This document shows positions 55,501-64,000 of a stretch of DNA of 64,000 nucleotides, in pieces. Origin of the DNA: Ligula intestinalis (Eukaryota > Platyhelminthes > Cestoda > Diphyllobothriidea > Diphyllobothriidae). Made by a program: the position numbers and the translations under genes. The stretch's first letter is position 1. Each line of letters begins with the position of its first letter. The stretch spans positions 8,570,697 to 8,634,696 of the forward strand of contig JAYGXS010000007.1 of the NCBI GenBank assembly GCA_036362985.1, in the 5' to 3' direction. The notes under the pieces are model-generated. The model was not told where the DNA came from. It ran no database searches and was given only the letters and a program-made list of their open reading frames with translations.

Positions 55501-58500
55501 TAGGCCACAGTTCCGCACCCGGTATTGAACTCCCAGGTGTTCCATAAATTTAAGTTTCGCGATCACAAATCCCAGGTCGAGATGATCTGCCTGGATGGAG
55601 GGTTTTAGATCTGCTGATTCGCTGTCATTGTCTGAGTCTTCTTCCTCATCTTCCTATAGAGAACGCAGTGGTGATAAAATAGCTGGAGGAAGCAAGTGTC
55701 AAGATTTTTCACAGGTGGGTCAATATGTCAGATTTTGTGGAAGGTTCTTCATAAATAGGAAAGATTAGTTACAAAAAGTTTGTTATTCGTTGATGAACGT
55801 TCACCGATCGCAAATGTTACTCATTCAGTGAATTTTAATGATTTCTCCTCACCCAAGGCCTTTCTAAGAAAACCTGAAAGGACAGCTTTTATCTGAGGGC
55901 AGGATAAATCTTCATGCTCGATGGGCACTTAAAATACTAAACAGAAAGATATGGAGGACACCTAATTGAACTGAGTTTTGGCAGTTGCTAAATTTTTTCT
56001 TACTTATGGTCGGCCTTTTGCTAGTGGCAACCATGTACAGACGAAGATGTGGGAGACTGCGATGACAATATGTGCCTTATTATAGTGAAGCTAGTTTGAG
56101 TTTCCCTGGACAGCCCTCATCCGTGAATTCACTTCCCGCAAATATTCCCATTTTACAATTGAGCATTCATGTTGGCATGTTGTCAAAAGACACTGGTAGC
56201 CGCAGTCTGCTTACCCTGGCCAACTACCCCAGTGAATACCGTGTCGTCAGGACATACGCCTCCACCAACTACGCACGCCGACACTGAGAACACCCCTTTC
56301 TACCCCTCTTCCCTTCCTGCTGGACCCAACGCCACCAACAGGCTAGGACCCGCAAGCGTGAGACGAGGGAGAACTACAATGACTATTTAAACCCTCACCC
56401 AACCCCCCTTCCCCCTACACCGAGAACCATTTAAGAACAACCTAACCTATAACTGACCAGTTCTGTCCTTGCATTGTACTGGCCCGACGATGAATTGCCG
56501 AAAACATTTGTTTGCCAAAATGAATTCTTAACATCTATCTGCCTAAAATACTAGCCGCTGTGCGGCTGCTGGCGGCAAAAACTGGCTGATGAGGTCTGCC
56601 TTGTTTTTTTCAGAAACCTACATCCACCCCCATTACAAATTGACAACTGCACGATTACCCGAACCTGAACAACTAATCGAACGCCAGGACAAACATGTAA
56701 GTTAACTTGATCGGTGAACGTTACACTTCCACAGCAGATGCTATGCTGAACTCTACCGACGAAGAGACATAACAGTGGATTATCGGCTAGTGTTGATGTG
56801 TTTGCCCACATGACTAAGGTTGAGTGAGACTAGCTGACGACGGCCTATAAGCCAGAAATAGCCATTAAAATCAACTTTATCATTTTTGGTCCTATAATAT
56901 TCACATATACTACTCACATTACTATTATTATTACTGCTACAACATATGCTACTAGGTAGCAGCTTTCAGAGCCTCTAGCCGGAGCTCCAAGGGACAACAG
57001 ACCGGCCCTATTCCGTAAAATTATTGGCATGTGCCCATACACTACAGGTAATACAATGCTCATTTTATTTCCTCTTTTCATGGCAATGTGACCGTTCACA
57101 AAAAACGGATCACCTACAATAAGAATTTGTCAGAAATCGCCTCTGCAGTCGTTCCCTGTGTAGGCGTAAGGCCGCTAGTGGTAGACAACTCGACTTACCA
57201 GTCAGTGGCAAGATAGGCGGAGGTCAAACCTCAATAAACCGATTTATTGTCGCTTTAAAGTCACACTGGCGCTGAAGATGGTTTGCCTTTGAAAAGTTCT
57301 GTTTGCACACAACTGAGTCTGCTGTCTTTGTTTATTAACACACATATGGAAAATATCTTAACCGAATCTGGAGTCTACTTTCGCATGCACTACCTCACTT
57401 AGAAAAGAATTTTCTTGCCGTTTCTTGGGCGCGTGTCTGTTAGTACTTCTATACCCAACAACGTCGCTATTATCATGGTCAAGTTGGTATTTTTACTTAC
57501 CAAATCCCCAGTATGACAACATACAGGAGTACATATAACCAATGAAGTAATCAGGATAAGAAATAGGTTTTTTTGCAGTCTGAAACACGCAGCTCAAAGT
57601 TATTTTTTAGAAAAAATCAAATCATTTATTTGGGCCAAAGATGCCAAGACCATCATTCGCTATGCTTATGCACCTCTTGTTGGCGCAATGAACGCATACA
57701 GAGGAATCGACAATTGAAAACCATACCTTGTGTGACTTCTTCTTTGGTCTCTTCCGTACGGGTGGCAACATTTCCTTAATGTCAAGTCGCTTCACAAAAG
57801 GAGCTGCGAATTCCAGGGCCTCTTCAATCCACACAGGGTAGGTTTCGCCTGGGATGTACTGTTGGATCATTTCCTCCAGACGCTTTTCAAAAAAAGCACG
57901 CTTCCAAGAGTTGCCGTGTTTGATCACGTCCACCACTGGCCATCGACTGAGACAACAACGTTTCCAAAAGGGGTCCTCGGGTATAAGAAAGGCAGTGACC
58001 TTTAGGGGCGTATCTACGGAGATTGAATCGAGAACATAGCGACGCTGTTCGCGGTCGAGGTAGGGCAGTGCGCTGTAATTGACTGGTGCGGTAAAAGCAT
58101 GCAATTTTTGAGAAAGAGTCCGGCTGCAAAAACGAAAATGAGCCAATACCCTTACTTTTCATACTGCTCAAATGCCTCGCCTATCAGACTTTATTGAAAA
58201 TTGTTCTTATGACTTGGCAAGGGATGCATAAAAAGAAGTGAGTACAATAAAAGATAGAAAAGGTCTTTTGCTGAACCACTTAACAAGTTCAGGCGAGATA
58301 AATTTGATTAGTGACCGGTCAATCTTTCGTTGAGGCACTAAACTGACAGATCGAACTCTCAAATATCCCGTTGGTTCTTTATGCATGGTTTTTGCCGATC
58401 ACAAACTTTGATGACCGCATCAAACAAGTAGTTAAGTCAAACTATCTGATTATCAGCGCAGCATCTTGGAGGTGATAATAACAAGGAATATAAACTTTTA

Positions 58501-58961
58501 GTAGATATAAGGTGTAATCGAAAATCAATTCCGAATGGAGGACATTTTTGGCCTAGTTGCTATGACCATATTCCGTCTTTAGTCAACTATATAAAAACAG
58601 CAGGTGCTGGAAAATGACAACTCACATGCAAAATTTTGGATAATGTGTTCCAGTACCAACTCCACAAGTGATTTTACCTTCTCGAGATTGTATTTACTGT
58701 CCTCAGCGACTATGCGCCGAACTGCACGAAGATCATCAATGAATGAATCTTCGGATACCGGAACAGTGTTGGATTCTTTGGTGTTAACGATGCTCTTTGA
58801 ACGCGAAATTAATAGTGTTGGCGGTGCTTGTGCACTAGTGCCCATCTGATGAGGTTCTGCGCCACTTTGCGAAACAGCCGATGAGGGTTCAGCAGTGGCT
58901 GTAGCCTGAAACGAATAGGGTTTTAGTATTTTTATTAAATACTTACCGTACTCTCTGCCAT
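49586..58961 (-). CDS. TCTE1: Leucine-rich-repeat ciliary protein DRC5/TCTE1, eight exons, about 550 aa
   Basis: Minus-strand exons: 58961-58947 (MAEST), 58905-58626, 58123-57727, 55653-55400, 54993-54699, 54557-54414, 51455-51297 and 49693-49586 (stop). The N-terminal domain shows LRAVRRIVAEDSKYNLEKVK, LEHIIQNFA, WKRCCLSRWPVVDVIKHGNS and WKRAFFEKRLEEMIQQYIPG, as in DRC5 of animals. An acidic stretch (EDEEEDSDNDSESAD) and CGLNFEWSQFQFTGRDCLSF lead into LRR units (LRSLNLAHNIISDWGARALG, LQCLNLTNNRLTADGGEALG, LLKLNLRLNRLMDEGGSAI, LRELDLASNGLGD, LSKLDLSNNKIG, LTYLDLRFTGCPQ). DRC5 is a subunit of the axonemal nexin-dynein regulatory complex in cilia and sperm tails. Phases fit at all junctions except exon 2 (ends phase 1) to exon 3 (best acceptor needs phase 2), so a small exon or another acceptor (58154) is likely there. 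The last exon is the least certain; exon 7 could instead read through to a stop at 51171. Confidence 0.9.
50225..50345 (+). repeat. Degenerate telomere-like repeat (TTAGGG type)
   Basis: Runs such as GGGTAAGGGTTCAGTTAAGGGG and GGTCTAGGGTAGGGCTAGGAG are imperfect TTAGGG arrays on the plus strand. They lie inside the last intron of the DRC5-like gene. Confidence 0.55.
51845..51905 (+). repeat. Diverged relative of the 17.3-kb duplicated unit
   Basis: AACCCTAAGGGCTGCGATCT followed by TCCAGGCCCGGTTCCTTGGG resembles CACCGCTGCGATCTTCAGAC and CTGGTTCCTTGTGG at 17487-17525. It lies within an intron of the DRC5-like gene. Confidence 0.5.
53560..53979 (-). mobile_element. Penelope-like GIY-YIG endonuclease fragment (different family from 24.5 kb)
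   Basis: The 139-codon minus-strand frame contains HNYHGRTMGRLEKRVREHLP (YIGRT..RLE.R..EH block), SCSILAHLVDKNHRVD, FSKGLRKWMLATAEVVAIRL and MNPVLCCQKTL. This is the second half of a GIY-YIG domain with the conserved Arg, His and Glu. The Tyr-Ile-Gly site reads YHG, so it is degraded. No reverse transcriptase is attached. It lies in the intron between DRC5 exons 6 and 7, in the same orientation as that gene. Confidence 0.75.
54222..54296 (-). repeat. tRNA-derived SINE head
   Basis: The reverse complement reads TGACTCAATGGTTAGAGAGC (A-box-like), then TGGACTTCTGATCAGAAAGT and CGCGAGTTCGAGCC (B box), a tRNA-like layout without a proper acceptor stem. The body continues on the minus strand with GACTAGCTGATGAGGGTTTA and TAAGCCAGAAATGGCCATT (54225-54185). 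A diverged copy of the body lies at 56828-56866 on the plus strand. Confidence 0.7.
56160..56400 (+). mobile_element. Penelope-like element C-terminal tail fragment
   Basis: CCQKTLVAAVCLPWPTTPVN (frame 56169-56390) aligns with CCQKTLTQAMPLPWPMPSND at the end of the minus-strand frame at 53.6 kb. It is therefore the extreme C-terminus of the same Penelope family, here on the plus strand. Only the tail and the following Pro-rich segment remain. It lies in the DRC5 intron between exons 3 and 4. Confidence 0.55.
56828..56866 (+). repeat. SINE body, second copy (fragment)
   Basis: GACTAGCTGACGACGGCCTA and TAAGCCAGAAATAGCCATT match the body of the tRNA-derived repeat at 54.2 kb with a few differences. 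The tRNA-like head is not recognisable here. Confidence 0.6.
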
Positions 58962-59184
58962 GATATGTCTTCTCGAAAGTTCAGCTCTACTTTAGCAAAA
59001 CACTGAAATGGAAACAAAAAAGAAGAAACCATTGGACACTGAATGCATCGTAGTATAAAATAGAAAATCGTTTTATGGTTTCGTTTTTTAGCCACAATCA
59101 ATCCATGAAGAGTACATGTTTCAAACTAAACTTCATAATTATTTAAAAAAATAAGGTATAAAAGTGCCAGAAAATACTTGTAAT

Positions 59185-59400
59185 ATGAGAAGGGCAGGCC
59201 TTCGAGCAGAGTGGATGATTTTTTCCTATCTAATCATATTACTGTGGGTAGGTCGTAGGGAGGGAATCGGAGTTGAACTTTGTTCGGACAGAGTCTTCCA
59301 AAAAACACAACAGCTGACAAGATTTTCGCCATTTAGTCAACCGTACTATGACAAACGTTCATTTGGTAGGATAACGCAATGCTTAGAGCCAAGAATTTGA
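59185..59400 (+). CDS. Possible small secreted or membrane protein, 71 aa
   Basis: The ATG at 59185 opens a frame with a basic start (MRRAGLRAEW), a hydrophobic run MIFSYLIILLWVG that could be a signal peptide, then a polar tail with KTQQLTRFSPFSQPYYDKRS. It lies about 220 bp upstream of and divergent from the DRC5-like gene. No family is recognised, and a frame of this length could be chance. TATAAAA at 59157 is too close to the ATG to be its TATA box. Confidence 0.2.
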   Translation: MRRAGLRAEWMIFSYLIILLWVGRREGIGVELCSDRVFQKTQQLTRFSPFSQPYYDKRSFGRITQCLEPRI

Positions 59401-60425
59401 ATTTAAATATTCCTCGTTGACAGAGTTGCTAGCGATCTCCGATTGATTGAAAATCCAAGTGAATGAATTACATTCACATGGATTTGATGGTATACGATAG
59501 TCTAACTGTCACCCGGGCTGCTATACAAAATGTGCTCCGCGCAGTCGGTGCAAAGTTAGCGAATTTCGACGGAATAATTTATAGTTAGGCAAGCCTGGGC
59601 ATCAACCACCACATTCTCTTCTGGAGCATTCAACTCGCCCGAGAAGCGGGCAAGAAGTCCACAAGCGAACGCAAAACCAAGGGGTGAAATAGTTTTGGTT
59701 TCCAAAGCATGTACTAGATTTTCATAAGGGAGGTTGGAATCTCACATCGTTAGTCCCATAAAAGCCGCATTATGAAGGAGCCATTGAGATTTGAACTTAA
59801 GTTATCTAATAAGTAAAAAAGACTACAATGAACGCAAAATTAGCCTCGTGGGTTAGAAATCTTTCAAGCGACGACGCTTAAAAAGCCGTGAGAGACTCAA
59901 GTGAGTTATATTACACGGTGTTCTCCCTACTTTCGTTTTGATCTTTTCCGAAGCGACGAGACTGTGACTGACACAACTTTCATACAGAGCATGCCAGACG
60001 CATGCATAACAATAAGTAAAGCCCATTTAATGTTTACCGAATTCTAATAAATGCCTCTGCAACACCTAGCTAGATGGCCAAGATTATCATGTACACTGCA
60101 CTAGTGGTCAAAATCAGCCTTATGTTTCACGCTTTGTGTCTACAAAAAGAGGACTGGTCTAATTTATCTATTTACTCTTGCTTAAGAGAAATCAGGCTTT
60201 TAAGGTACCTAAGGGCCTTCAGAATAGCGCATTTGGTAAAAGTGAAATGACCACAGAAGACGAGGATATCTAACTTTCCTATATATCTGAAATCTACTTA
60301 ATATAAATTTAAGCGCTCAGTGCAAACAACAAAGGCAATTATGCGCTTTTTAATAATAATAGGCGTCTTTTATCATTATGTACACTATTAACATTATTAG
60401 AAGTAGCAAAAATTAACATAAATCA
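59401..60425. other. No gene seen
   Basis: A/T-rich sequence with short frames only. Confidence 0.4.
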
Positions 60426-60429
60426 CGCG

Positions 60430-60720
60430 TGAAAACCGATGCATCTGTTTTCATGCATGATTTATTTCACCAATGCTCAGAATTGGCTGTACAAATTTCC
60501 CCCTTAACTAGATATCTTGACTTTTTAAATATAATTGAAACAGTAGACCATTTTTTGTTTAAAATACCTTTCGAATTTATAAATTCTTATTTAATTAGTC
60601 CACCTGTGGTACAAATTAGCAAATTCGCAAAGCACGGGAAGGTCACTGTTATGGAAACACCACACTCATCCCGTTAGTCAGTTACAGTAATGACTTAGAA
60701 ATTACCAGTATTAAAAGACT
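60430..60720 (+). mobile_element. CR1-like reverse transcriptase scrap
   Basis: LDFLNIIETVDHFLFKIPFE, FINSYLISPPVVQISKFAK and GKVTVMETPHSSR follow the order of the intact copy's FDFTKAFDRVDHNLLLLKLA, FISSYLDARTQRVKISNVI segment (motif A to B'). The similarity is weak but extends over about 60 residues. Confidence 0.45.
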
Positions 60721-60729
60721 CACAAGTAT

Positions 60730-61785
60730 TTGTTTGTATCCATGTATGTATAAAACACAATGTACGCAGTGAAGTTTCTAATAGAAATTCTCCTGTAAAA
60801 TAAGGCGTTGTGATTATCAGGGTGACAAACTGTTGCTGTAAAATCGTGTAATGAGGACGTAAATTGAAAAGGTGAGAGTATAAATGAAGAAAACATCGAT
60901 GTCAACAACCAAGAAATAAAAAATTAATTGAGAAAAGAGTTAAAAAAGCGTCAATTGCTTATAGATCATAAGAATATCAGGATCTGAATTGTCTAAAACT
61001 TCTAGTGAGCACAGAAAGGTAGCCTGGAACTCTGATAGATAGACAATAAAGTTTATGTATTGCAAATGTGGTGATGCTATATTAAACCACAAACTATTAG
61101 ACTGACAAATTTTCATATTTCTACCACTTTTTTAAATTAAGTGGTCAAGATTTCCACATGACCAGAAATTGATCCTGTCCGGAGAATTACACTGTAAACT
61201 GACAATGCGCAAAAAACGATTGGTGGACTCGACACATTACGATAAACTTCGATATCTACAGTTTTAAGGTCCACCATATCGTGAGGTATTCGCTGATATT
61301 TCGAAGACGATACGAAACTAATTGCAATCGGAAATGCCTATCATTAAATTTAGCAAAATGGAGTTTTTCGTAATATATACTAATGGATATGCACATGATT
61401 TCAACAGACAAATATATTTTATTTCGCAATTCACACCTACAGCGATTTTTAGAGTTTCCGAAATTTACTCCTTTTGTGAAAATTTGGTATTCCCCAATCA
61501 AGTCTCGCTAATTTTCATATATGCTTTAAATTTCAAATTCACACAGTGTTTTGTATTGTAATCTGAAGTCGTAGTAGGTGTGTTGGTGCTGGTTTGCGTG
61601 CTATCATCGATCTCTCGTAAATTGTGACGTTTTCCAGGGGTACAAGCATCTACTGTGTCTATCCACAACGAAAAAACAAATTAAACTTAGGCATAACAGA
61701 CTTGTCGCCGTTATGCATGTCTTCGTGAGCTGACCATGATCGGTCCCAGTGACATTGAGTCTAGGCCAACTTACAGTAAAATGCA
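60730..61785. other. No gene seen
   Basis: A/T-rich, with opposed short frames around 61256-61561 that mirror each other and have no motif. Confidence 0.4.
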
Positions 61786-61790
61786 TACCT

Positions 61791-61858
61791 GATGCAAGGT
61801 TGGGGATTGGGGGATTAAACGCACACTTGAGGTTGTTTATTTAGTTCATTGGGTTGAA
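61791..61858 (+). repeat. Dispersed repeat, copy 2 of 2
   Basis: Matches 21991-22058, including GGTTGGGGATTGGGGGATTA and TTTAGTTCATTGGGTTGAA. Confidence 0.75.
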
Positions 61859-61914
61859 TTGGGTCGCATATACACACTGTATATGTGTTTTCGTAAACTA
61901 ATGCTGACCCTTAC

Positions 61915-62150
61915 AGTTAATAATTAAACTCCAAATCCTAAAACCCTAATAGTAACCCTGACGTGAACACTCTCGTCCTTATTTTAAATCCCCTACCCAG
62001 AACCTAACCGTAAACAACTAACTTTAGTAGTAGCGTTTAAGAATGTACCCTAACGCCAACTAAAACTTTAAAATCAAAGCCCTTTACCCTAACCCTAAAA
62101 ACTCTTAACCAAAACGACTTAAGTCTTATCCTAACCTTAACATTAACTTC
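61915..62150 (-). repeat. Degenerate telomere-like repeat (CCCTAA on the plus strand)
   Basis: Imperfect units such as CCTAAAACCCTAATAGTAACCC, TTTACCCTAACCCTAAAAAC and TATCCTAACCTTAAC recur over about 230 bp. The orientation is opposite to the block at 50.2 kb. Confidence 0.65.
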
Positions 62151-63085
62151 ATACAGTAAAGAGCCATCCTCATTTAAATTAAAAACCTTGAAAATTTTTG
62201 AAATCAACTATTTACCTTGGCCACATACGATACTACTGCAAAAAAATTCATCTGGAGAACAATCACAGTAGTTCATATCTGTGCCTCGTAATTTGTAGAG
62301 AAAAACACCTCGATCCAAGCAAATAATAAAACATGGACAATGAAATATCCAGGGAAGCCGATTATGTCGGCTAACCTAGCTCCAGTCTCTGCCATGCATC
62401 CAGAGATGGGGGATAGTAATCAAGCGTCGGTGACAGTAATTGTTAAAATGAACAGGCACTTAGATCTGTCGGATAAATTTACTTAGAACCATACAGATGT
62501 CCTGCCTCCAGGCATCTTTTGGCAGCCTTGCGCCAGATCGATTACGTGGAAAGCCTTCCTTAATTTCATTCATCACTCTGAAACATTTGCCAAACCAAGA
62601 ACAAGCCTGTCCTTTTGAATCTTCTTAGGGGGTCTCACCTCAGCACAGGCGTATCGCTTAAGAAAGGATGTGGCAGGGTGGAGTGTCTTCGGTGCACGCG
62701 TACTATAAAAAATGAACACATCAGCCCACTGACAAGAGCATGGTGCACCCTCCCTTTCACCTGTAGCCTCGCAAATTAAAAAATAAATGAAATGAGTGAC
62801 TACAGGCGAATGGAATTTTGAATTACGCTAACTGCTCGGATAGGCGTGATGCAACATTAAGAAGGCAAGTGGAGATGTGGTTTTGAGTTTCGAACTTTTT
62901 ACGAATCTAGGTCACATACAGTTTGCAGGAAAGCCTTTCGGCGACCAACACTGGTCAGAAACGCGCCGGTTACGAACTGAAATGTGTTGTTCAATAGAGC
63001 AAGCTTGCCCTCTTTCCCTTGTCTTACAGGCACGTACAGTACAGCCTACTCTGGACATTCCGGATAACCCGGGACCACACACAAA
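62151..63085. other. No gene seen upstream of the terminal retroelement
   Basis: Short frames only. The frame 62877-63104 and its antisense partner have no motif but directly precede the endonuclease remnant and may be decayed sequence of the same element. Confidence 0.35.
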
Positions 63086-63089
63086 ACGT

Positions 63090-64000
63090 CCTAGTTTCAA
63101 CTAGAGCACGTGGAGGGCAACAAGCTAGTTGTTTGGATCTAGTCTTCACAAAGCATCCCGACACGACGTATGCTGCCTACCTCCACTAGGTCGAAGTGAT
63201 CATGCCGTACTTTTTTGGGATTATGGTCTTTACTCGTTACCCCCTACAGTAGACGAACCAAGGCCGAATATATGGCGAGGTGACTTCTCACAAATGAGAG
63301 TAGAGGCATCACAAATAGACTGGGGTCTTCTTTTCTCTGGGGATGTCACTGAGGACTGGAATACATTTAAGGAGTGGTTGTTGCAGCTAATGCGCAGTCA
63401 TTGTCCACTTTCAGTGCCCAAGGTATCTAGCCGACCTCCATGGCTGAACAGAGCTATCAAAAGAGAGATCAATAAAAAACGAAAGCTTTGGAAGAAGTTT
63501 TGCAGCACAAGCCGCAACGAAGATTTGAACAGTACAAAATCCAGCGGAACAAGGTAAAAATGGTTTTTAAAGTACGACGGGACTTTGAGAACGATCTACT
63601 TCGTCGAGCTGTCAATAATCCAAAGTTGCTTTACAGTTATTTACGGAAAAGCACACGTAACAGGAACCCAATTCCTGATATGCAAACTGATGATGGTCAC
63701 GAAGTCTCCGACTGTAAAAACAAAGCAGAACATTTTGCTGATTTCTTTCAGTCTGTCTTCACCATAGAACCTCCCTTCGTTGCAACTGGTAACGAGGTCT
63801 TGGAAGCACCAAATATTGGGGCTATTTTGTTCGCAGAAGAGACGATTTTTCAAGAACAAAAAAGCTTGGAGGAATGTAAATCTCCGGGTCCAGATGAAAT
63901 TCCTGCCAAGTTGCTCAAGGAACTTGCTAGAGAACTAGCTAAACCTCTTTCGCTAGTGTGCCAGAAATCGTTTGATACTGGAATACTTCCTCTGGACTGG
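63090..64000 (+). mobile_element. CR1-like non-LTR retrotransposon, continues beyond the window
   Basis: The end of the endonuclease is seen as ASCLDLVFTKHPDTT and PLGRSDHAVLFWDY (SDH motif), followed by PNIWRGDFSQMRVEASQIDW and SSRPPWLNRAIKREINKKRK. After a frameshift near 63540 the linker LLYSYLRKSTRNRNPIPDMQ and FADFFQSVFTIE lead into the RT start CKSPGPDEIPAKLLKELARE and SFDTGILPLDW at the window edge. The style matches the element at 23-29 kb. Frame breaks indicate a decayed copy. Confidence 0.8.

Noticed and set aside
59157..59163. TATAAAA as a promoter for the small frame at 59185
   Set aside because: It lies only about 25 bp before the ATG, leaving no room for a usual transcription start and leader.
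1..64000. CRISPR arrays, bacterial operons or phage-defence systems
   Set aside because: Introns, a eukaryotic tRNA with an intron, and metazoan genes show nuclear eukaryotic DNA; no regular repeat-spacer array exists.

Overview
The window is eukaryotic nuclear DNA, gene-poor and crowded with decayed transposons. I infer a flatworm, most likely a tapeworm. The reasons are introns of about 25-41 bp near gene 5' ends next to introns of several kb, the mix of CR1-like, RTE-like, Penelope-like and Helitron remnants, and TTAGGG-like interstitial blocks. The species call is inference. The sequence itself shows only spliced genes, an intron-bearing tRNA and invertebrate-type mobile elements.

Host genes I can support. 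(1) 4652-11921 (+): a spliced gene for an Arg/Ser/Pro-rich protein, with a 38-bp intron and a 5.9-kb intron. (2) 12354-14890 (+): the 5' part of an unrecognised gene whose exon phases fit throughout; a decayed tandem array fills its fourth intron-sized gap. (3) 32849-33277 (-): a complete single-exon U5 snRNP protein DIM1/TXNL4A. (4) 47528-47610 (-): tRNA-Tyr(GTA) with an 11-nt intron. (5) 49586-58961 (-): an eight-exon gene for the ciliary leucine-rich-repeat protein DRC5/TCTE1, with retroelement scraps in its introns.

Mobile elements by region. 1-3062 (+): a decayed CR1-like element, followed by a minus-strand relative (3080-3670). 8640-9128 and 10472-10918 (-): RTE-like and Penelope-like scraps in the large intron of gene 1. 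23091-29400 (+): a two-ORF non-LTR element split by a nearly intact 2.65-kb Penelope-like element (24530-27181) with a 13-bp target duplication. 29493-31615 (-): RTE-like pieces. 34115-38470: Helitron pieces in both orientations. 39487-47090: several CR1-like copies on both strands, plus a two-copy repeat, one copy of which carries a 378-bp TA-flanked MITE. 60430-60720 and 63090-64000 (+): further non-LTR pieces, the last running off the window.

The rest (about 14.9-22.9 kb, 47.6-49.5 kb, 59-62.8 kb and smaller gaps) shows no convincing genes. It holds short duplications, dispersed repeats and degenerate telomere-like tracts. I did not find a new coordinated multi-gene system. The most informative features are the nested insertions with readable target sites, the back-to-back Helitron junction, the ultrashort introns and the unrecognised gene at 12.35 kb.
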